DNA from: Pseudorhodoferax soli | GTDB lineage: Bacteria; Pseudomonadota; Gammaproteobacteria; Burkholderiales; Burkholderiaceae_C | Assembly: GCF_003337555.1 (NCBI RefSeq) | Contig: NZ_QPJK01000001.1 | Coordinates: 558,001 to 622,000 of the forward strand | Reading direction: 5' to 3' | DNA: 64,000 nucleotides | Part shown: positions 1 to 8,199 of the stretch, one piece after another | How the letters are laid out: every line of letters starts with the position of its first letter | Numbering within the stretch: position 1 is the stretch's first letter | Made by a program: the position numbers and the translations under genes | Notes under the pieces: model-generated | The model's database searches: none | The model's input: only the letters and a program-made list of their open reading frames with translations | What the model was told of the DNA's origin: nothing

Positions 1-424
1 CCTCGGCATGCACAAGCTGTTCCGCTGGGCCGCGCTGCTGATGAGCACCTCGCACAGCGGTGGGCCGCCACCGGCCATCGGCCACACCGCGGTGGTCCGC
101 GGCCGTCTCATGGAGCTGCTGACGGCCGAACTGCTGTCACCGGAGGAATGCGACAACGCCTTCACCGTCGGCGTGTTCTCGCTGCTGGACAGCATGCTGG
201 GTGTGCCCATGGCCAAGGCGCTGGAGTCGGTCGAACTGCCCGAGCCGGTGGTCGATGCGCTGCAGCACCGCCGTGGCCTGTATGCGCCCTTCCTCGAATT
301 GACGGAGGCCTGCGAGCGCGGCGACGACGCGGTCTTCGCGCGTGTGGCCAATGCGCTGGCCCTGTCGAGCCGGCAGGTCAACATGGCGCACCTGCAGGCG
401 CTGGCCTGGGCGGAATCCGCCTGA
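1..424 (+). CDS. C-terminal part of an EAL/HDOD-type signalling protein (partial)
   Basis: Partial gene: the frame is open from base 2 and the true start lies outside the window. The visible ~140 residues match the end of an HDOD domain as found in EAL-HDOD (YuxH-like) proteins: a FRWAALLM segment, then helices with VVRGRLMELL, AFTVGVFSLLDSMLGVPMAKAL, and a C-terminal four-helix region. HDOD domains are HD-related, usually without catalytic residues, and act as protein-protein signalling modules, often in c-di-GMP or two-component pathways. Whether the missing N-terminus carries an EAL domain cannot be seen. The next gene is convergent, 25 bases away, with no clear terminator. Confidence 0.75.
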   Translation, partial: LGMHKLFRWAALLMSTSHSGGPPPAIGHTAVVRGRLMELLTAELLSPEECDNAFTVGVFSLLDSMLGVPMAKALESVELPEPVVDALQHRRGLYAPFLELTEACERGDDAVFARVANALALSSRQVNMAHLQALAWAESA

Positions 425-449
425 GGGCCCGCCTTCCTGCAGCGCCAGC

Positions 450-698
450 TCAGCCGGCGTCCTTGAGCGCCTTCTTGGCCTTGCCGGCGGAGCGCTGGGA
501 TTGCTTCTTGTGGTAATCCGATTTCACGTTGTTGACCACCTTGCCCACAGGGCCGCTCTTCTCGGCTTCGTTCTCGGCGCGTTTCTGGTCGATCTTGTGC
601 TTGGTGGCATCGGTCGCCTCCGAGGCGGCCTTGCCGATCTGGGCGGAAGCGGTGGCCATGCTCAGTGCCGCAACGGTTGCCAACAGGAACGTCTTCAT
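450..698 (-). CDS. small exported Lys/Ala-rich protein of unknown function
   Basis: 82 residues. The start is fixed by a good GGAGG ribosome site about 6 bases before the ATG; the open frame continues upstream but that part looks non-coding. A signal peptide is clear (MKTFLLATVAALSMATASA, cleavage near residue 19). The mature part is highly charged (many Lys, Glu, Asp, Gln), with heptad-like spacing and a basic tail (KAKKALKDAG), so it is probably a helical periplasmic protein. No family recognised. It is divergent from the next gene across 264 bases. Confidence 0.6.
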   Translation of the reverse strand: MKTFLLATVAALSMATASAQIGKAASEATDATKHKIDQKRAENEAEKSGPVGKVVNNVKSDYHKKQSQRSAGKAKKALKDAG

Positions 699-962
699 CG
701 GATCCTCCATCCGTAACGCACGCAAACACGTGCCTAGTGATCCTCGAGCAACGGCGTGCCACGGCCTGTAGGCTGGTGCCGTCCAAGTGTGTGGGCCGCT
801 CCCGTCGCGCGCCATCGCGCCCGCGCTTGTCAGCCGACCACGGACAAGCCGCACGTGTGCATGCGCCAACGGCCTACAAGCAGCCCGCTTGCGGACACGC
901 AATATCCCCACCGAAACCAGATGCAACAGCGGCGTCTGGGCGCAGAAAGAGGGGAAAGCGAC
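699..962. other. divergent intergenic region with a 7-bp inverted repeat
   Basis: 264 bases separating two divergent small genes. It holds an inverted repeat GCTTGTC / GACAAGC (825-831 and 843-849, 11-base loop) that could be an operator or a leader hairpin. I see no convincing -35/-10 pair and no coding sequence. Confidence 0.3.
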
Positions 963-1253
963 ATGGATTTGCACCAGGCACAGGCCTTGGCTCTGATCGA
1001 GGAGCACCGGCGGGACGACACGTGCATGGCATTGCACGACTCCGGTTATGGCGACCTGGCCGACCAATGGCTGCAAGCGAGCAGCGAATTCGAGACGGTG
1101 GCGCGCGACCGACTGGAACCCGCCGCCATGGACGGCATGGAGGCCCCGGTCAGCACCGACGTGCTGCGCGCCTACGCCCGCATGTGCGTGAGTTGGTCGC
1201 GCATCGTGCAGCTGCGCGACCAGGCGGTCGGCTGGATGGAACGGCGCTACTGA
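963..1253 (+). CDS. hypothetical protein, 96 aa
   Basis: Start chosen at the ATG preceded by a purine-rich stretch (AGAGGGGAAAG); earlier in-frame starts add residues that do not look like protein. The protein is acidic and mostly helical (MDLHQAQALALIEEHRRDD at the start, WMERRY at the end), with no signal peptide or membrane segment. No family recognised. It converges on the response regulator with 28 bases between them. Confidence 0.5.
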   Translation: MDLHQAQALALIEEHRRDDTCMALHDSGYGDLADQWLQASSEFETVARDRLEPAAMDGMEAPVSTDVLRAYARMCVSWSRIVQLRDQAVGWMERRY

Positions 1254-1281
1254 AGCGTCCGCACAAGCGCCCGCGCCGGCC

Positions 1282-1656
1282 TCACGCCTTGCCTAGCGAG
1301 GCCACCATCTTATGCAGCAGTTGCTCCAGCGCGTCGACTTCAAAAGGCTTGGTCAGGGCATGCACGTGCGGCCCTAGCGCCGCCAGCTCGCCCCCCATGT
1401 CGTAGCCCGAGCACAGCAGCACGTGCTGTGCCGGCTTGCGCGCCAGCACCTGCTGTGCCAGTTCCACGCCCGACAGCCCGGGCAAGCCCACGTCGGTGAT
1501 CAGGATGTCGCAATCGTCCTGCGCCAGCAGGGCCAGGCCTTCCTCGCCGCTGGCGCAGACCCTCACGGCGTAGCCGGGCTCCTCCTCCAGCAGCATGGCG
1601 ATGGAATCGCGCAGGTCTTCGTTGTCTTCGACGTACAGGATACGGGTCTGGGGCAT
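1282..1656 (-). CDS. single-domain response regulator (CheY-like receiver)
   Basis: 124 residues, a bare receiver domain with no output domain. The acidic pocket is visible (YVEDNED near residue 8), the phospho-acceptor Asp is in DILITDVGLPG, the conserved Ser in LLCSGYD, and the conserved Lys in TKPFEVDAL. The start ATG lies only 11 bases after the stop of the outer-membrane protein gene, so the two are probably cotranscribed. The cognate kinase is not adjacent; such lone receivers often act on flagella or in phosphorelays. Confidence 0.85.
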   Translation of the reverse strand: MPQTRILYVEDNEDLRDSIAMLLEEEPGYAVRVCASGEEGLALLAQDDCDILITDVGLPGLSGVELAQQVLARKPAQHVLLCSGYDMGGELAALGPHVHALTKPFEVDALEQLLHKMVASLGKA

Positions 1657-1667
1657 GGAGGCAGTGT

Positions 1668-2282
1668 CTAGAAGCGGTACTTGAGCCCGATGCTGGTGGA
1701 ACGGACCCAGCCATTGTCGTCGCCAGCGAAATCGAAACGGTGGCGCTGCCAATCCAGCACCGCCGACCAGTTGCTGCTGAAGGCCCAGTCCACACCGAGG
1801 CCGTAGGCCGGCCCCCAGCCGCTCGCGCGGCCGGTGGCAATGCCGGCGCCGGGCGCGGCGTCGATGCGTGTGCGCCCCCAGGTGGTGCCGACGCGGCCGA
1901 ACACCCCGACACCGGCAGCCACCTGCGCACGGCCGACCAGGCTGAAATTGACGCCCTCGGCCCGGGTGTCGCCGCCGCCGCGCTCGAGATCACCCATGCT
2001 CAGCAGGCCGATCTCGGCACCGAAGTTGGGCGTGAACATGCCGCCCACATAGGCATTGCCCGACAGGCTGGGCTGGTCGCAGCCGCCCGGGCCGCAATCG
2101 AGCCGGTAGCTCGGACGGCCCAGGTTGATCCCCGCATAGCCGCCCGGCAACCAGCTGCCGCGGCGCAGCTCGTAGTTCGCGCCGGATGGAGGTGAGGATG
2201 AGGTGCTGCTGCCCTGCGCGAAAGCGCAGGCGCACGCCAGCAGACCGACGGCCAGGGCCGCACGCGTTCGCAAGCTGTCCAT
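1668..2282 (-). CDS. small outer-membrane beta-barrel protein
   Basis: 204 residues with a signal peptide (cleavage after ACAFA, about residue 22) and alternating aromatic/hydrophobic strands ending in a C-terminal Phe (GLKYRF), the typical outer-membrane insertion signal. The pattern (GGYAGINLGR, YVGGMFTPNFGAEIGLL, VFGRVGTTWGRTRID, AYGLGVDWAFSSNWSAVLDWQRHRF) fits the OmpA-type 8-strand barrel family. The start has a strong AGGAGG site. It heads a two-gene unit with the lone receiver. Specific function unknown. Confidence 0.7.
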   Translation of the reverse strand: MDSLRTRAALAVGLLACACAFAQGSSTSSSPPSGANYELRRGSWLPGGYAGINLGRPSYRLDCGPGGCDQPSLSGNAYVGGMFTPNFGAEIGLLSMGDLERGGGDTRAEGVNFSLVGRAQVAAGVGVFGRVGTTWGRTRIDAAPGAGIATGRASGWGPAYGLGVDWAFSSNWSAVLDWQRHRFDFAGDDNGWVRSTSIGLKYRF

Positions 2283-2356
2283 ACGTCCTCCTGTGGGCGG
2301 GCCAGCACGCCCGACGAGCGCATTCTCGCCATCGGCCCGCCCGAACATTGTGGGAC

Positions 2357-2380
2357 AAAAGCGCGTCGACGGGCGCTTTT
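2357..2380 (-). terminator. rho-independent terminator of the zinc operon
   Basis: Perfect 8-bp stem AAAAGCGC / GCGCTTTT with an 8-base loop, placed directly after the stop of the Zur-like gene and ending in a T run on the minus strand. The A run on the other side means it could also work in the opposite direction. Confidence 0.75.
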
Positions 2381-2381
2381 C

Positions 2382-2792
2382 TCAGCCTCGCCGCAGGGCC
2401 GCGCCGCGGCGGCTGGGCTTGGGTGCCGCGCACTCGTCGCAACGGCCATACAGCGTGAGTTCGTGGCGCTCCACCGCGAAGCCCGGCGGCGCCAGCTTGT
2501 GCATGTCGCCAGGGCAGGCGTGCACGTCGAATACGCGGTGGCAGGCCGTGCAACTGAAGTGGTGGTGGTGGTGGTGCCCGCCCGGCTCGAAGCGCGGCGC
2601 CTCGCCGGGCAGCTCCACGCTCTGCACCTCGCCCGCCTCGGCCAGCTGCTTGAGGTTGCGGTACACGGTGGCGATGCCCAGCGCCGGCACCTCGATCTGC
2701 GCTGCGGCCAGGATCTCGGTGGGCAGCAGCGGCCGACCGGCCTGCACCAGGGCCTGGCGGATCGCGTCGCGCTGGCGGGTACTGCGCTCCAC
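2382..2792 (-). CDS. Fur-family metalloregulator, Zur-like
   Basis: 136 residues. Fur fold: winged helix (RDAIRQALVQAGRPLLPTEIL ... GIATVYRNLKQLAEAGEV), then a metal domain with a run of six His (73-78), and two Cys pairs (C81/C84 and C118/C121) that form the structural zinc site. Zur is the zinc-responsive branch of the family. The assignment to Zur rather than PerR or Fur rests mainly on context, because this is the last gene of an operon with a ZIP permease and a ZrgA-like zinc protein. It would repress the operon when zinc is sufficient (inference). It starts 3 bases after the DUF3299 gene ends. Confidence 0.75.
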   Translation of the reverse strand: MERSTRQRDAIRQALVQAGRPLLPTEILAAAQIEVPALGIATVYRNLKQLAEAGEVQSVELPGEAPRFEPGGHHHHHHFSCTACHRVFDVHACPGDMHKLAPPGFAVERHELTLYGRCDECAAPKPSRRGAALRRG

Positions 2793-2795
2793 GCC

Positions 2796-3350
2796 TTATT
2801 TCTCTCGGTACTTCTCGACCTTGGCCACGCGCATGGTGTAGCCGGCCACGCCCATCGACGACGGCGCACGCTCGATCTCCAGCCGGCCGTAGACCCAGAC
2901 CGCTTCCATCGTGCGCAGGCCCGTGAAGGGTTTGTCGGCCCGGCCCAGCAGGATCTGGTTGGACGGCGGCGGCGGCGTGTGGATGCAGGCGCCGAAGTAC
3001 GGCACCAGCAGGAACTCGCGGATGCCCTGCTTGCCCTCCTCCAGCGGCACGAGGTAGCCGGGCAGCTTGGCGTCGATGCCGTTCATGGCGGCGACGGTGG
3101 GCGCGTTGTCCCAGATCTCGCGCAGCTTGTCCATGAGCTCCTTGGCGCGCGGGTCGGTGTCTTGCAGGCCGCCGGCGCCGCCGCTCAGTCCCTGCAGGTC
3201 CTTGGCCGGATCCCAGCCTGCCGGCACCAGCTCGGTCCAGGTGATCTCGCGGAACTGCGCGGCCCGGGCGGCCAGCGGCGCCAGGGCGGCAACGGCACAG
3301 GCGACCAGGGCGGCCCGGCGCGTCGGCAGGCGGTCACGGTTTTGCAACAT
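2796..3350 (-). CDS. DUF3299 periplasmic protein of a zinc operon
   Basis: 184 residues with an Arg-rich export signal (PTRRAALVACAVAALAPLAARA). The body has the DUF3299 features: ITWTELVP near the mature N-terminus, GYLVPLE, FLLVPYFGACIHTPPPPSNQ and a C-terminal VAGYTMRVAKVEKY. Families of this type occur next to LolCD-like ABC transporters and DUF2796 (ZrgA) proteins in zinc loci. The single conserved Cys and His in GACIHTPPP could bind metal (inference). One base separates it from the permease gene, so it is part of the operon. Confidence 0.75.
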   Translation of the reverse strand: MLQNRDRLPTRRAALVACAVAALAPLAARAAQFREITWTELVPAGWDPAKDLQGLSGGAGGLQDTDPRAKELMDKLREIWDNAPTVAAMNGIDAKLPGYLVPLEEGKQGIREFLLVPYFGACIHTPPPPSNQILLGRADKPFTGLRTMEAVWVYGRLEIERAPSSMGVAGYTMRVAKVEKYREK

Positions 3351-3351
3351 A

Positions 3352-4608
3352 TCAAATCCTCGGGGTCAGGCCGTCGGCCAGGGACAAACGGTAGGCGCGC
3401 CAGCCCGGCACCAGGCTGGCCAGCAATCCAGCCACCAGCAAGGCGGCCAGCAACATCCATTGTGCTGCGCTCGGCAAAGCCAGCTGCAGGCTCAGGCCGA
3501 ACTGCGCCTGCAGCCAGGGCCCGGTCGCGGCGATCACGGCCCACTGCGCCGCCAGGCCCAGCATCAGGCCGGCCAGCGTGACCCACAGCCCTTCCAGTGC
3601 CAGCAAGCCCATGACCTGCACCGGGCCGGCGCCCACGGCGCGCAGCACCGCCAGCTCGCGCCGGCGCTCGTTCAGGCCGGCCAGCACCACGGCCACCAGG
3701 CCCGCCATGCTGACCAGCGCGACCAGGCCCGACATGGCGAGCAGCGCCTGCTCGCCGGGGCCAATCACGTCCCAGAGCTCGTCCATGGCCACGCCGGGCA
3801 GGATGCCCATGACCGGCTCGCCGCCGTAGTTGTTGACCCAGCGCTGCACCGAGAACACCTGCGCCCGGCTCTTGAGGCCGACCAACGCCGCCGTGACGGA
3901 CTTGGGCGTGAGGTCGGCCGGCAGCGCCGCGGCCGCACGGCCCGGCAGCCGCATGCCGCCGATCCAGTCGGCGTGCAGCGCCTCCATGGCCTGCAGGCTG
4001 ATCAGCACGCTGCGGTCGATCGGTGTGCCGGTGCGCGCCAGCACGCCGACCACGCCGAAGGGTTTGTCGGCGTGGCTGTCCTGCTCCAGCTCGCCACCGC
4101 CGTGCGCCAGCGTGATCCGCTGGCCCAGGCCATAGCCCAGGCGCTCGGCCACCTCGGCGCCGATCACCGCGTCGAACAGCTGGGCGAACGGCTGGCCCTG
4201 CGCCAGGCGCAGCGGCTGGCGCTCGCCATGACGAAAGTGCGCGAAGATCTCGACGCTGGTGCCCATGACCGGAAAGCCGCGGTGCGCATCGCCCAGCGAC
4301 AGCGGCACCACCCAGGCCACGGCCGGCTGCGCCTTGAGCGCCTGCACCGTGTTCCAGCCGATGTTGTTGCGCGCGCCGCCGACATGGAACACCGAGTACA
4401 ACAGCAGCTGCACCGAGCCCGTGCGCGGGCCGACGATGAGGTCGGTGCCTGAGACGGCCGAGGCGAAGCTGTCGCGCAGGTCGCTGCGGATGCGCTCCAC
4501 GCCCAGCAGCATGAAGGTCGACAGCGCGATCGAGGCGATCGTCAGCGCCAGCGTGAAGCGGCGGTTCCAGGCGCTGCGCAGCGCCAGCAAGGCGAGGAAG
4601 GGCTTCAT
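3352..4608 (-). CDS. LolC/FtsX-type ABC transporter permease (zinc operon)
   Basis: 418 residues. MacB/FtsX topology: one N-terminal membrane segment (TLALTIASIALSTFMLLGV), a periplasmic domain of about 200 residues, then three C-terminal membrane segments. ATG overlaps the TGA of the ATPase gene as ATGA, so the pair is translationally coupled. The long reading frame upstream is out of context; the start is taken at MKPFLALLALRSAW. The family moves lipoproteins or acts as a mechanotransmitter rather than as a classic importer, so its role in zinc handling is unclear. Context suggests it works with the ZrgA-like and DUF3299 periplasmic proteins. Confidence 0.8.
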   Translation of the reverse strand: MKPFLALLALRSAWNRRFTLALTIASIALSTFMLLGVERIRSDLRDSFASAVSGTDLIVGPRTGSVQLLLYSVFHVGGARNNIGWNTVQALKAQPAVAWVVPLSLGDAHRGFPVMGTSVEIFAHFRHGERQPLRLAQGQPFAQLFDAVIGAEVAERLGYGLGQRITLAHGGGELEQDSHADKPFGVVGVLARTGTPIDRSVLISLQAMEALHADWIGGMRLPGRAAAALPADLTPKSVTAALVGLKSRAQVFSVQRWVNNYGGEPVMGILPGVAMDELWDVIGPGEQALLAMSGLVALVSMAGLVAVVLAGLNERRRELAVLRAVGAGPVQVMGLLALEGLWVTLAGLMLGLAAQWAVIAATGPWLQAQFGLSLQLALPSAAQWMLLAALLVAGLLASLVPGWRAYRLSLADGLTPRI

Positions 4609-5318
4609 GCCACGGCCCTCCCCGCCGCCGCGCGGTTGAGTTCGGGCAGCGCCACCTGGCGACCGAAGCGCGGCGCCAGCCGCCGGTCGTGGCTCACGAA
4701 CAGCAGCGCGCTGCCCGCGCCCGCGCAGGCCGCCAGCAACAGGTCGACAAAGGCGTCGCGCCGGTCTTCGTCCAGCGCCGAGGTCGGCTCGTCGGCGATC
4801 ACCAGGGCCGGCATGCCGACCAGCGCACGCGCTGCCGCCACGCGCTGCTGCTGGCCGACCGACAGCTGGCCGGGCTGGCGCGACCACAGCGCCTCGTCCA
4901 GTCCCATGGCCGCCAGCCAGTGGCCCGCCTGCGCACGCGCCGAGCCGCCCTGCTGCGCCGCCGCGCGCTGGCGCTGCTTTGAAAAGCGGCAGGGCAGCAG
5001 CACGTTGTCGAGCACGCTCAGGTAGGGCAGCAGGTTGAACTGCTGGAACACGATGCCCACATGGTCCACGCGCCAGCGATCGCGCGCGGCGCGGCCCAGG
5101 CCCTGCCAGTCGCGCCCGGCCAGCAGCACGCGGCCGTGCTGGGGCAGCAGCACGCCGGCGGCCAGGGCCAGCAGGCTGCTCTTGCCGCAGCCACTGGGGC
5201 CGTGGACGAACACGGTGTCGCCGGCCGCCACGGTGAAGGCCGCGATGTCCAGGCAGTCCTCGCGGCTGCCGGGCCAGGCGAAGCGCAGGCCCTCGACCTG
5301 CAGGACGGGCGTGCTCAC
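4605..5318 (-). CDS. LolD-like ABC transporter ATP-binding protein (zinc operon)
   Basis: 237 residues. Walker A GPSGCGKSS, Q-loop FQQFNLLPYLSVLDN, signature LSVGQQQRVAAARAL and Walker B LVIADEPTSALD are all intact. The start is a GTG overlapping the TGA of the DUF2796 gene (GTGA); no ATG in this frame fits, and the upstream open frame is a shadow of that gene. It pairs with the FtsX-type permease that follows. Confidence 0.85.
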   Translation of the reverse strand: MSTPVLQVEGLRFAWPGSREDCLDIAAFTVAAGDTVFVHGPSGCGKSSLLALAAGVLLPQHGRVLLAGRDWQGLGRAARDRWRVDHVGIVFQQFNLLPYLSVLDNVLLPCRFSKQRQRAAAQQGGSARAQAGHWLAAMGLDEALWSRQPGQLSVGQQQRVAAARALVGMPALVIADEPTSALDEDRRDAFVDLLLAACAGAGSALLFVSHDRRLAPRFGRQVALPELNRAAAGRAVA

Positions 5319-5908
5319 TTGCCGGCGAGCGGCAGGCGGGCCGCGGCCTTGCGCAGCATCGTCAGGCCCTGGCCCCGGGGGCCGGCCACCTGGGCGGCCA
5401 CGGTGCGCACGCCCGGGAAGGCATCGAACAGCCGCACGTCCACATGCTGCGCGGCCGCGGCCTTGCGGCAGTCGAAGTTGGCCGTCAGCACCAGGTCGGC
5501 ATGGGCCTCGGCGTCGGGCGCCACCGCCGGCGTGGATGCGGCGGAGGCTGGCGCCGCGGCCGCCCCCAGGCCCAGCACGGGCGCCTCGACCATGGCGTCG
5601 GCCAGCTGGCACTCGCCCGCGGGATCGAGCACGAACAGCTTGTCGGCCGCGCGCAGCCGCTCTGCCAGCGCCGTCACGCGGCCGCGCTCGGCCACCGAAC
5701 GCGGGGCCCGCTCGAAGCCCAGCAGGTCGTGCAGGGGCGACTCCATGCGCAGACTGATGCGCTGGGCATCCACCGCCACGTCGAGCTCGATGCGGCCGTG
5801 CGCATGGGCCTTGTGGTCGTGCTGCGCGAAAGCCGGTGTGGCCAGCGCCAGCGCCAGGCCAGAGGCCGCGAGCAGGCGGCGGATCAGGGAAGAAGAAGAG
5901 ATGGGCAT
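5315..5908 (-). CDS. zrgA: DUF2796 (ZrgA-like) periplasmic zinc-binding protein
   Basis: 197 residues from the ATG at MPISSSS; a GTG seven codons earlier is possible but neither start has a clear ribosome site. Signal peptide ends at ATPAFA, and the mature protein begins with a His-rich stretch (QHDHKAHAHG) followed by the DUF2796 core (ELDVAVDAQRISLRMESPLHDLLGFE, FDCRKAA, RLFDAFPGVRTVAAQ). DUF2796 proteins such as Vibrio ZrgA are periplasmic zinc binders induced by zinc limitation. Upstream is the ZIP gene, 53 bases away; downstream the ATPase overlaps. Confidence 0.8.
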   Translation of the reverse strand: MPISSSSLIRRLLAASGLALALATPAFAQHDHKAHAHGRIELDVAVDAQRISLRMESPLHDLLGFERAPRSVAERGRVTALAERLRAADKLFVLDPAGECQLADAMVEAPVLGLGAAAAPASAASTPAVAPDAEAHADLVLTANFDCRKAAAAQHVDVRLFDAFPGVRTVAAQVAGPRGQGLTMLRKAAARLPLAGK

Positions 5909-5961
5909 GCTGCGTCGTGCTGTTGTCACCGTGCGGACCGCCGCGGCGGCCTGGAAGTTCC

Positions 5962-6900
5962 CTACTTGAAGGCGGCCGGCGCCGCAGGCGCGTGGTCGTG
6001 CGCGTGCTCGGCCTCATGGTCGCGCGAGTGCGTGACACCGTCATGGCCGTGGCCGTCGTGGTCCCCATGGCCATGGCCGTGGCCGTGGTGCGCCAGGGTG
6101 CCCACCACCGCCACGAGCGCGATGCCGGCCACCAGCCAGCTGACCTGGGCCACGGTCTGGCGCTTGGTCAGCCGCGTCTGCAGCTGCGGGATCAGGTCGG
6201 CCAGCGCCACATAGATGAAGCTGCTGCTGGCCACCACCAGGAAGTACGGCAACCAGGCCTGCAGCCGCTCCAGCAGCCACCAGCCGACCAGGCCGCCCAG
6301 GGCGGTGACCATGCCGGCCAGCGTGAGCTTGAGCACAGCCACGCGCGGCGTGCCGGTGCCGCCGTCCAGCACCACCAGGTCGCCGATGTGGTGCGGCACC
6401 TCGTGCGCGAGCACCGCCAGGGCCGCCACCACGCCCAAAGCCGGGCTGACCGTGAAGGCCGAGGCGATCACGATGCCGTCGCCGAAGCAATGCACGCTGT
6501 CGCCCGCCAGCACGGCCCAGTTGCCGCCCTTGCCGCCATGGTGGTGGTGACCATGGTGATGGTCGTGGCCATGCGCATGGTCATGGTCGTGGCCAAGGCC
6601 ATGGTCCGCGTGCTCATGGCCGTGGTGCCACAGCTCCACCTTGTCGAGCAGGAAGAACACCACCAGGCCGCCCAGCAGCACGCCGAACAGCAGCGCCGGG
6701 TTCATGCCGCTCTCGAAGGCCTCGGGCAGCAGGTGCACGAAGGCGGTGGCCAGCAGCGCGCCGGCGGCGAAGCTCAGAAGGAAGCGGCGGTCGGCCACGA
6801 GCCGGCGCTGGCGTGCGGCCAGCCGCAGCAGCAATGCCGCGAGCCAGACGCTGCCGACGCCGGCGACCAGGGTGGCGATCAGGATGCCGAGCAGATCCAT
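5962..6900 (-). CDS. ZIP-family zinc permease
   Basis: 312 residues, about eight membrane segments. A His/Asp-rich cytoplasmic loop (roughly residues 92-122, many HGHDH units) separates the third and fourth segments, as in ZIP carriers; the transport-site motifs HCFGDGIVIA and HEVPHHIGD are present in the two core helices. The C-terminus is again His-rich. It imports zinc and possibly other divalent metals and heads the six-gene zinc operon. Its leader contains the terminator of the previous gene and a possible Zur site. Confidence 0.9.
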   Translation of the reverse strand: MDLLGILIATLVAGVGSVWLAALLLRLAARQRRLVADRRFLLSFAAGALLATAFVHLLPEAFESGMNPALLFGVLLGGLVVFFLLDKVELWHHGHEHADHGLGHDHDHAHGHDHHHGHHHHGGKGGNWAVLAGDSVHCFGDGIVIASAFTVSPALGVVAALAVLAHEVPHHIGDLVVLDGGTGTPRVAVLKLTLAGMVTALGGLVGWWLLERLQAWLPYFLVVASSSFIYVALADLIPQLQTRLTKRQTVAQVSWLVAGIALVAVVGTLAHHGHGHGHGDHDGHGHDGVTHSRDHEAEHAHDHAPAAPAAFK

Positions 6901-6918
6901 GGCAATGCGCGATTCTCA

Positions 6919-6949
6919 GAAAAAGCAAAGCGAGGGCGGCTGCCCTCGC
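6919..6949 (-). terminator. rho-independent terminator between alaC and the zinc operon
   Basis: 8-bp stem GCGAGGGC / GCCCTCGC with a 4-base loop, followed on the minus strand by TTTGCTTTTT. It lies about 45 bases after the alaC stop and only 20-30 bases before the ZIP start codon, so alaC transcripts should end just before the zinc operon. The zinc operon promoter must sit very close to this hairpin or inside it. Confidence 0.75.
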
Positions 6950-6954
6950 GAGGC

Positions 6955-6976
6955 TCTAATGATAACGCATGCTCAC
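6955..6976. promoter_or_regulatory. possible Zur box / AT-rich promoter element
   Basis: On the minus strand the stretch reads GCATGCGTTATCATTAGAG. The GTTATCATTA core resembles half of a Zur box (GTTATA-type repeats) and is the most AT-rich part of the alaC-zinc spacer. It lies before the alaC terminator hairpin, so a transcript started here would carry that hairpin in its leader. Weak evidence, given by position and composition only. Confidence 0.25.
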
Positions 6977-6993
6977 TATCGCGCACTAGCGTT

Positions 6994-8199
6994 TCACATC
7001 AGGCCGTCCGCCTTGAACATGGTCTTGATGCCGCGCACGGCCTGGCGGATGCGCGCCTCGTTCTCGATCAGCGCGAAGCGCACATGCTCGTCGCCGTGGT
7101 CGCCGAAGCCGATGCCGGGCGAGACACTGACCCGGGCCTTGTCCAGCAGCTGCTTGCTGAACTCCAGCGAACCCATGGCACGGTAGGCCTCTGGGATGCG
7201 CGCCCAGATGTACATCGAGGCCTTGGGGCACTCGACCGCCCAGCCCGCCTCCGTGAGCCCCTTGTAAAGCACATCGCGCCGGCGCTGGTACTGCAGCGCG
7301 ATGTCTTTCACGCACTGCTGGTCGCCCTCCAGCGCCGCGATGGCCGCCACCTGCAGCGGCGTGAAGCTGCCGTAATCGTGGTAGCTCTTGATGCGCGCCA
7401 GCGCGGCCACGAGGTCGGCATTGCCCACCATGAAGCCGATGCGCCAGCCGGCCATGTTGTAGCTCTTGGAGAGCGTGAAGAACTCCACCGCGATGTCGCG
7501 CGCGCCCTTGACCTGCATAATGGACGGTGCCTTCCAGCCGTCGAACACGATGTCGGCATAGGCCAGGTCGTGCACGACGAAGATGTCGTGCTTCTTCGCG
7601 AGCGCCACCACGCGCTCGAAGAAGTCCAGCTCCACGCACTGCGCCGTCGGGTTCGACGGGAAGCCCAGCACGATCATCTTGGGCTTGGGGTAGCTGCCGC
7701 GGATGGCCTTCTCCAGCTCGCCGAAGAAGTCCACGTCCGGCGCCATGGGCACGGAGCGGATGTCGGCGCCCGCGATCACCGCGCCGTAGATGTGGATGGG
7801 GTAGCTCGGGTCGGGCACCAGCACGGTGTCGCCGCGGTCCAGCGTGGCCAGCATCAGGTGCGCCAGGCCCTCCTTCGAGCCGATGGTCACGATGGCCTCG
7901 GTGTCGGCATCGAACGCGACGCCGTAGCGGTCCTGGTACCAGTGGCAGATCGCGCGGCGCAGCCGCGGGATGCCCTTGCTGGCCGAGTAGCCGTGCGTGT
8001 CGGGCCGCTGCGCCGCCTCGACCAGCTTGGCCACGATGTGCGGCGGCGTGGCCCCGTCGGGGTTGCCCATGCTCATGTCGATCACGTCCACGCCGGCGCG
8101 GCGTGCGGCCAGCTTGCGCTCGGCCGTGATGTTGAACACGTAGGGAGGCAGGCGGTCGATGCGCGCGAAACGGCGCTTGCCTGCAGAAGATGCGGACAT
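6994..8199 (-). CDS. alaC: alanine aminotransferase AlaC (class I/II, PLP-dependent)
   Basis: 401 residues, full length. Fold type I aminotransferase: substrate-binding GNPDGATPP, the PLP phosphate site, the Asn/Tyr pocket in FPSNPTAQ and DLAYADI, and the Schiff-base lysine K245 in [10 protein letters not shown]. It interconverts pyruvate and glutamate with alanine and 2-oxoglutarate in the cytoplasm. The sequence follows the AlaC-type pattern (start [21 protein letters not shown], end [21 protein letters not shown]). It is divergent from the AcoR-like regulator and ends in a clear terminator. Confidence 0.9.
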   Translation of the reverse strand: MSASSAGKRRFARIDRLPPYVFNITAERKLAARRAGVDVIDMSMGNPDGATPPHIVAKLVEAAQRPDTHGYSASKGIPRLRRAICHWYQDRYGVAFDADTEAIVTIGSKEGLAHLMLATLDRGDTVLVPDPSYPIHIYGAVIAGADIRSVPMAPDVDFFGELEKAIRGSYPKPKMIVLGFPSNPTAQCVELDFFERVVALAKKHDIFVVHDLAYADIVFDGWKAPSIMQVKGARDIAVEFFTLSKSYNMAGWRIGFMVGNADLVAALARIKSYHDYGSFTPLQVAAIAALEGDQQCVKDIALQYQRRRDVLYKGLTEAGWAVECPKASMYIWARIPEAYRAMGSLEFSKQLLDKARVSVSPGIGFGDHGDEHVRFALIENEARIRQAVRGIKTMFKADGLM

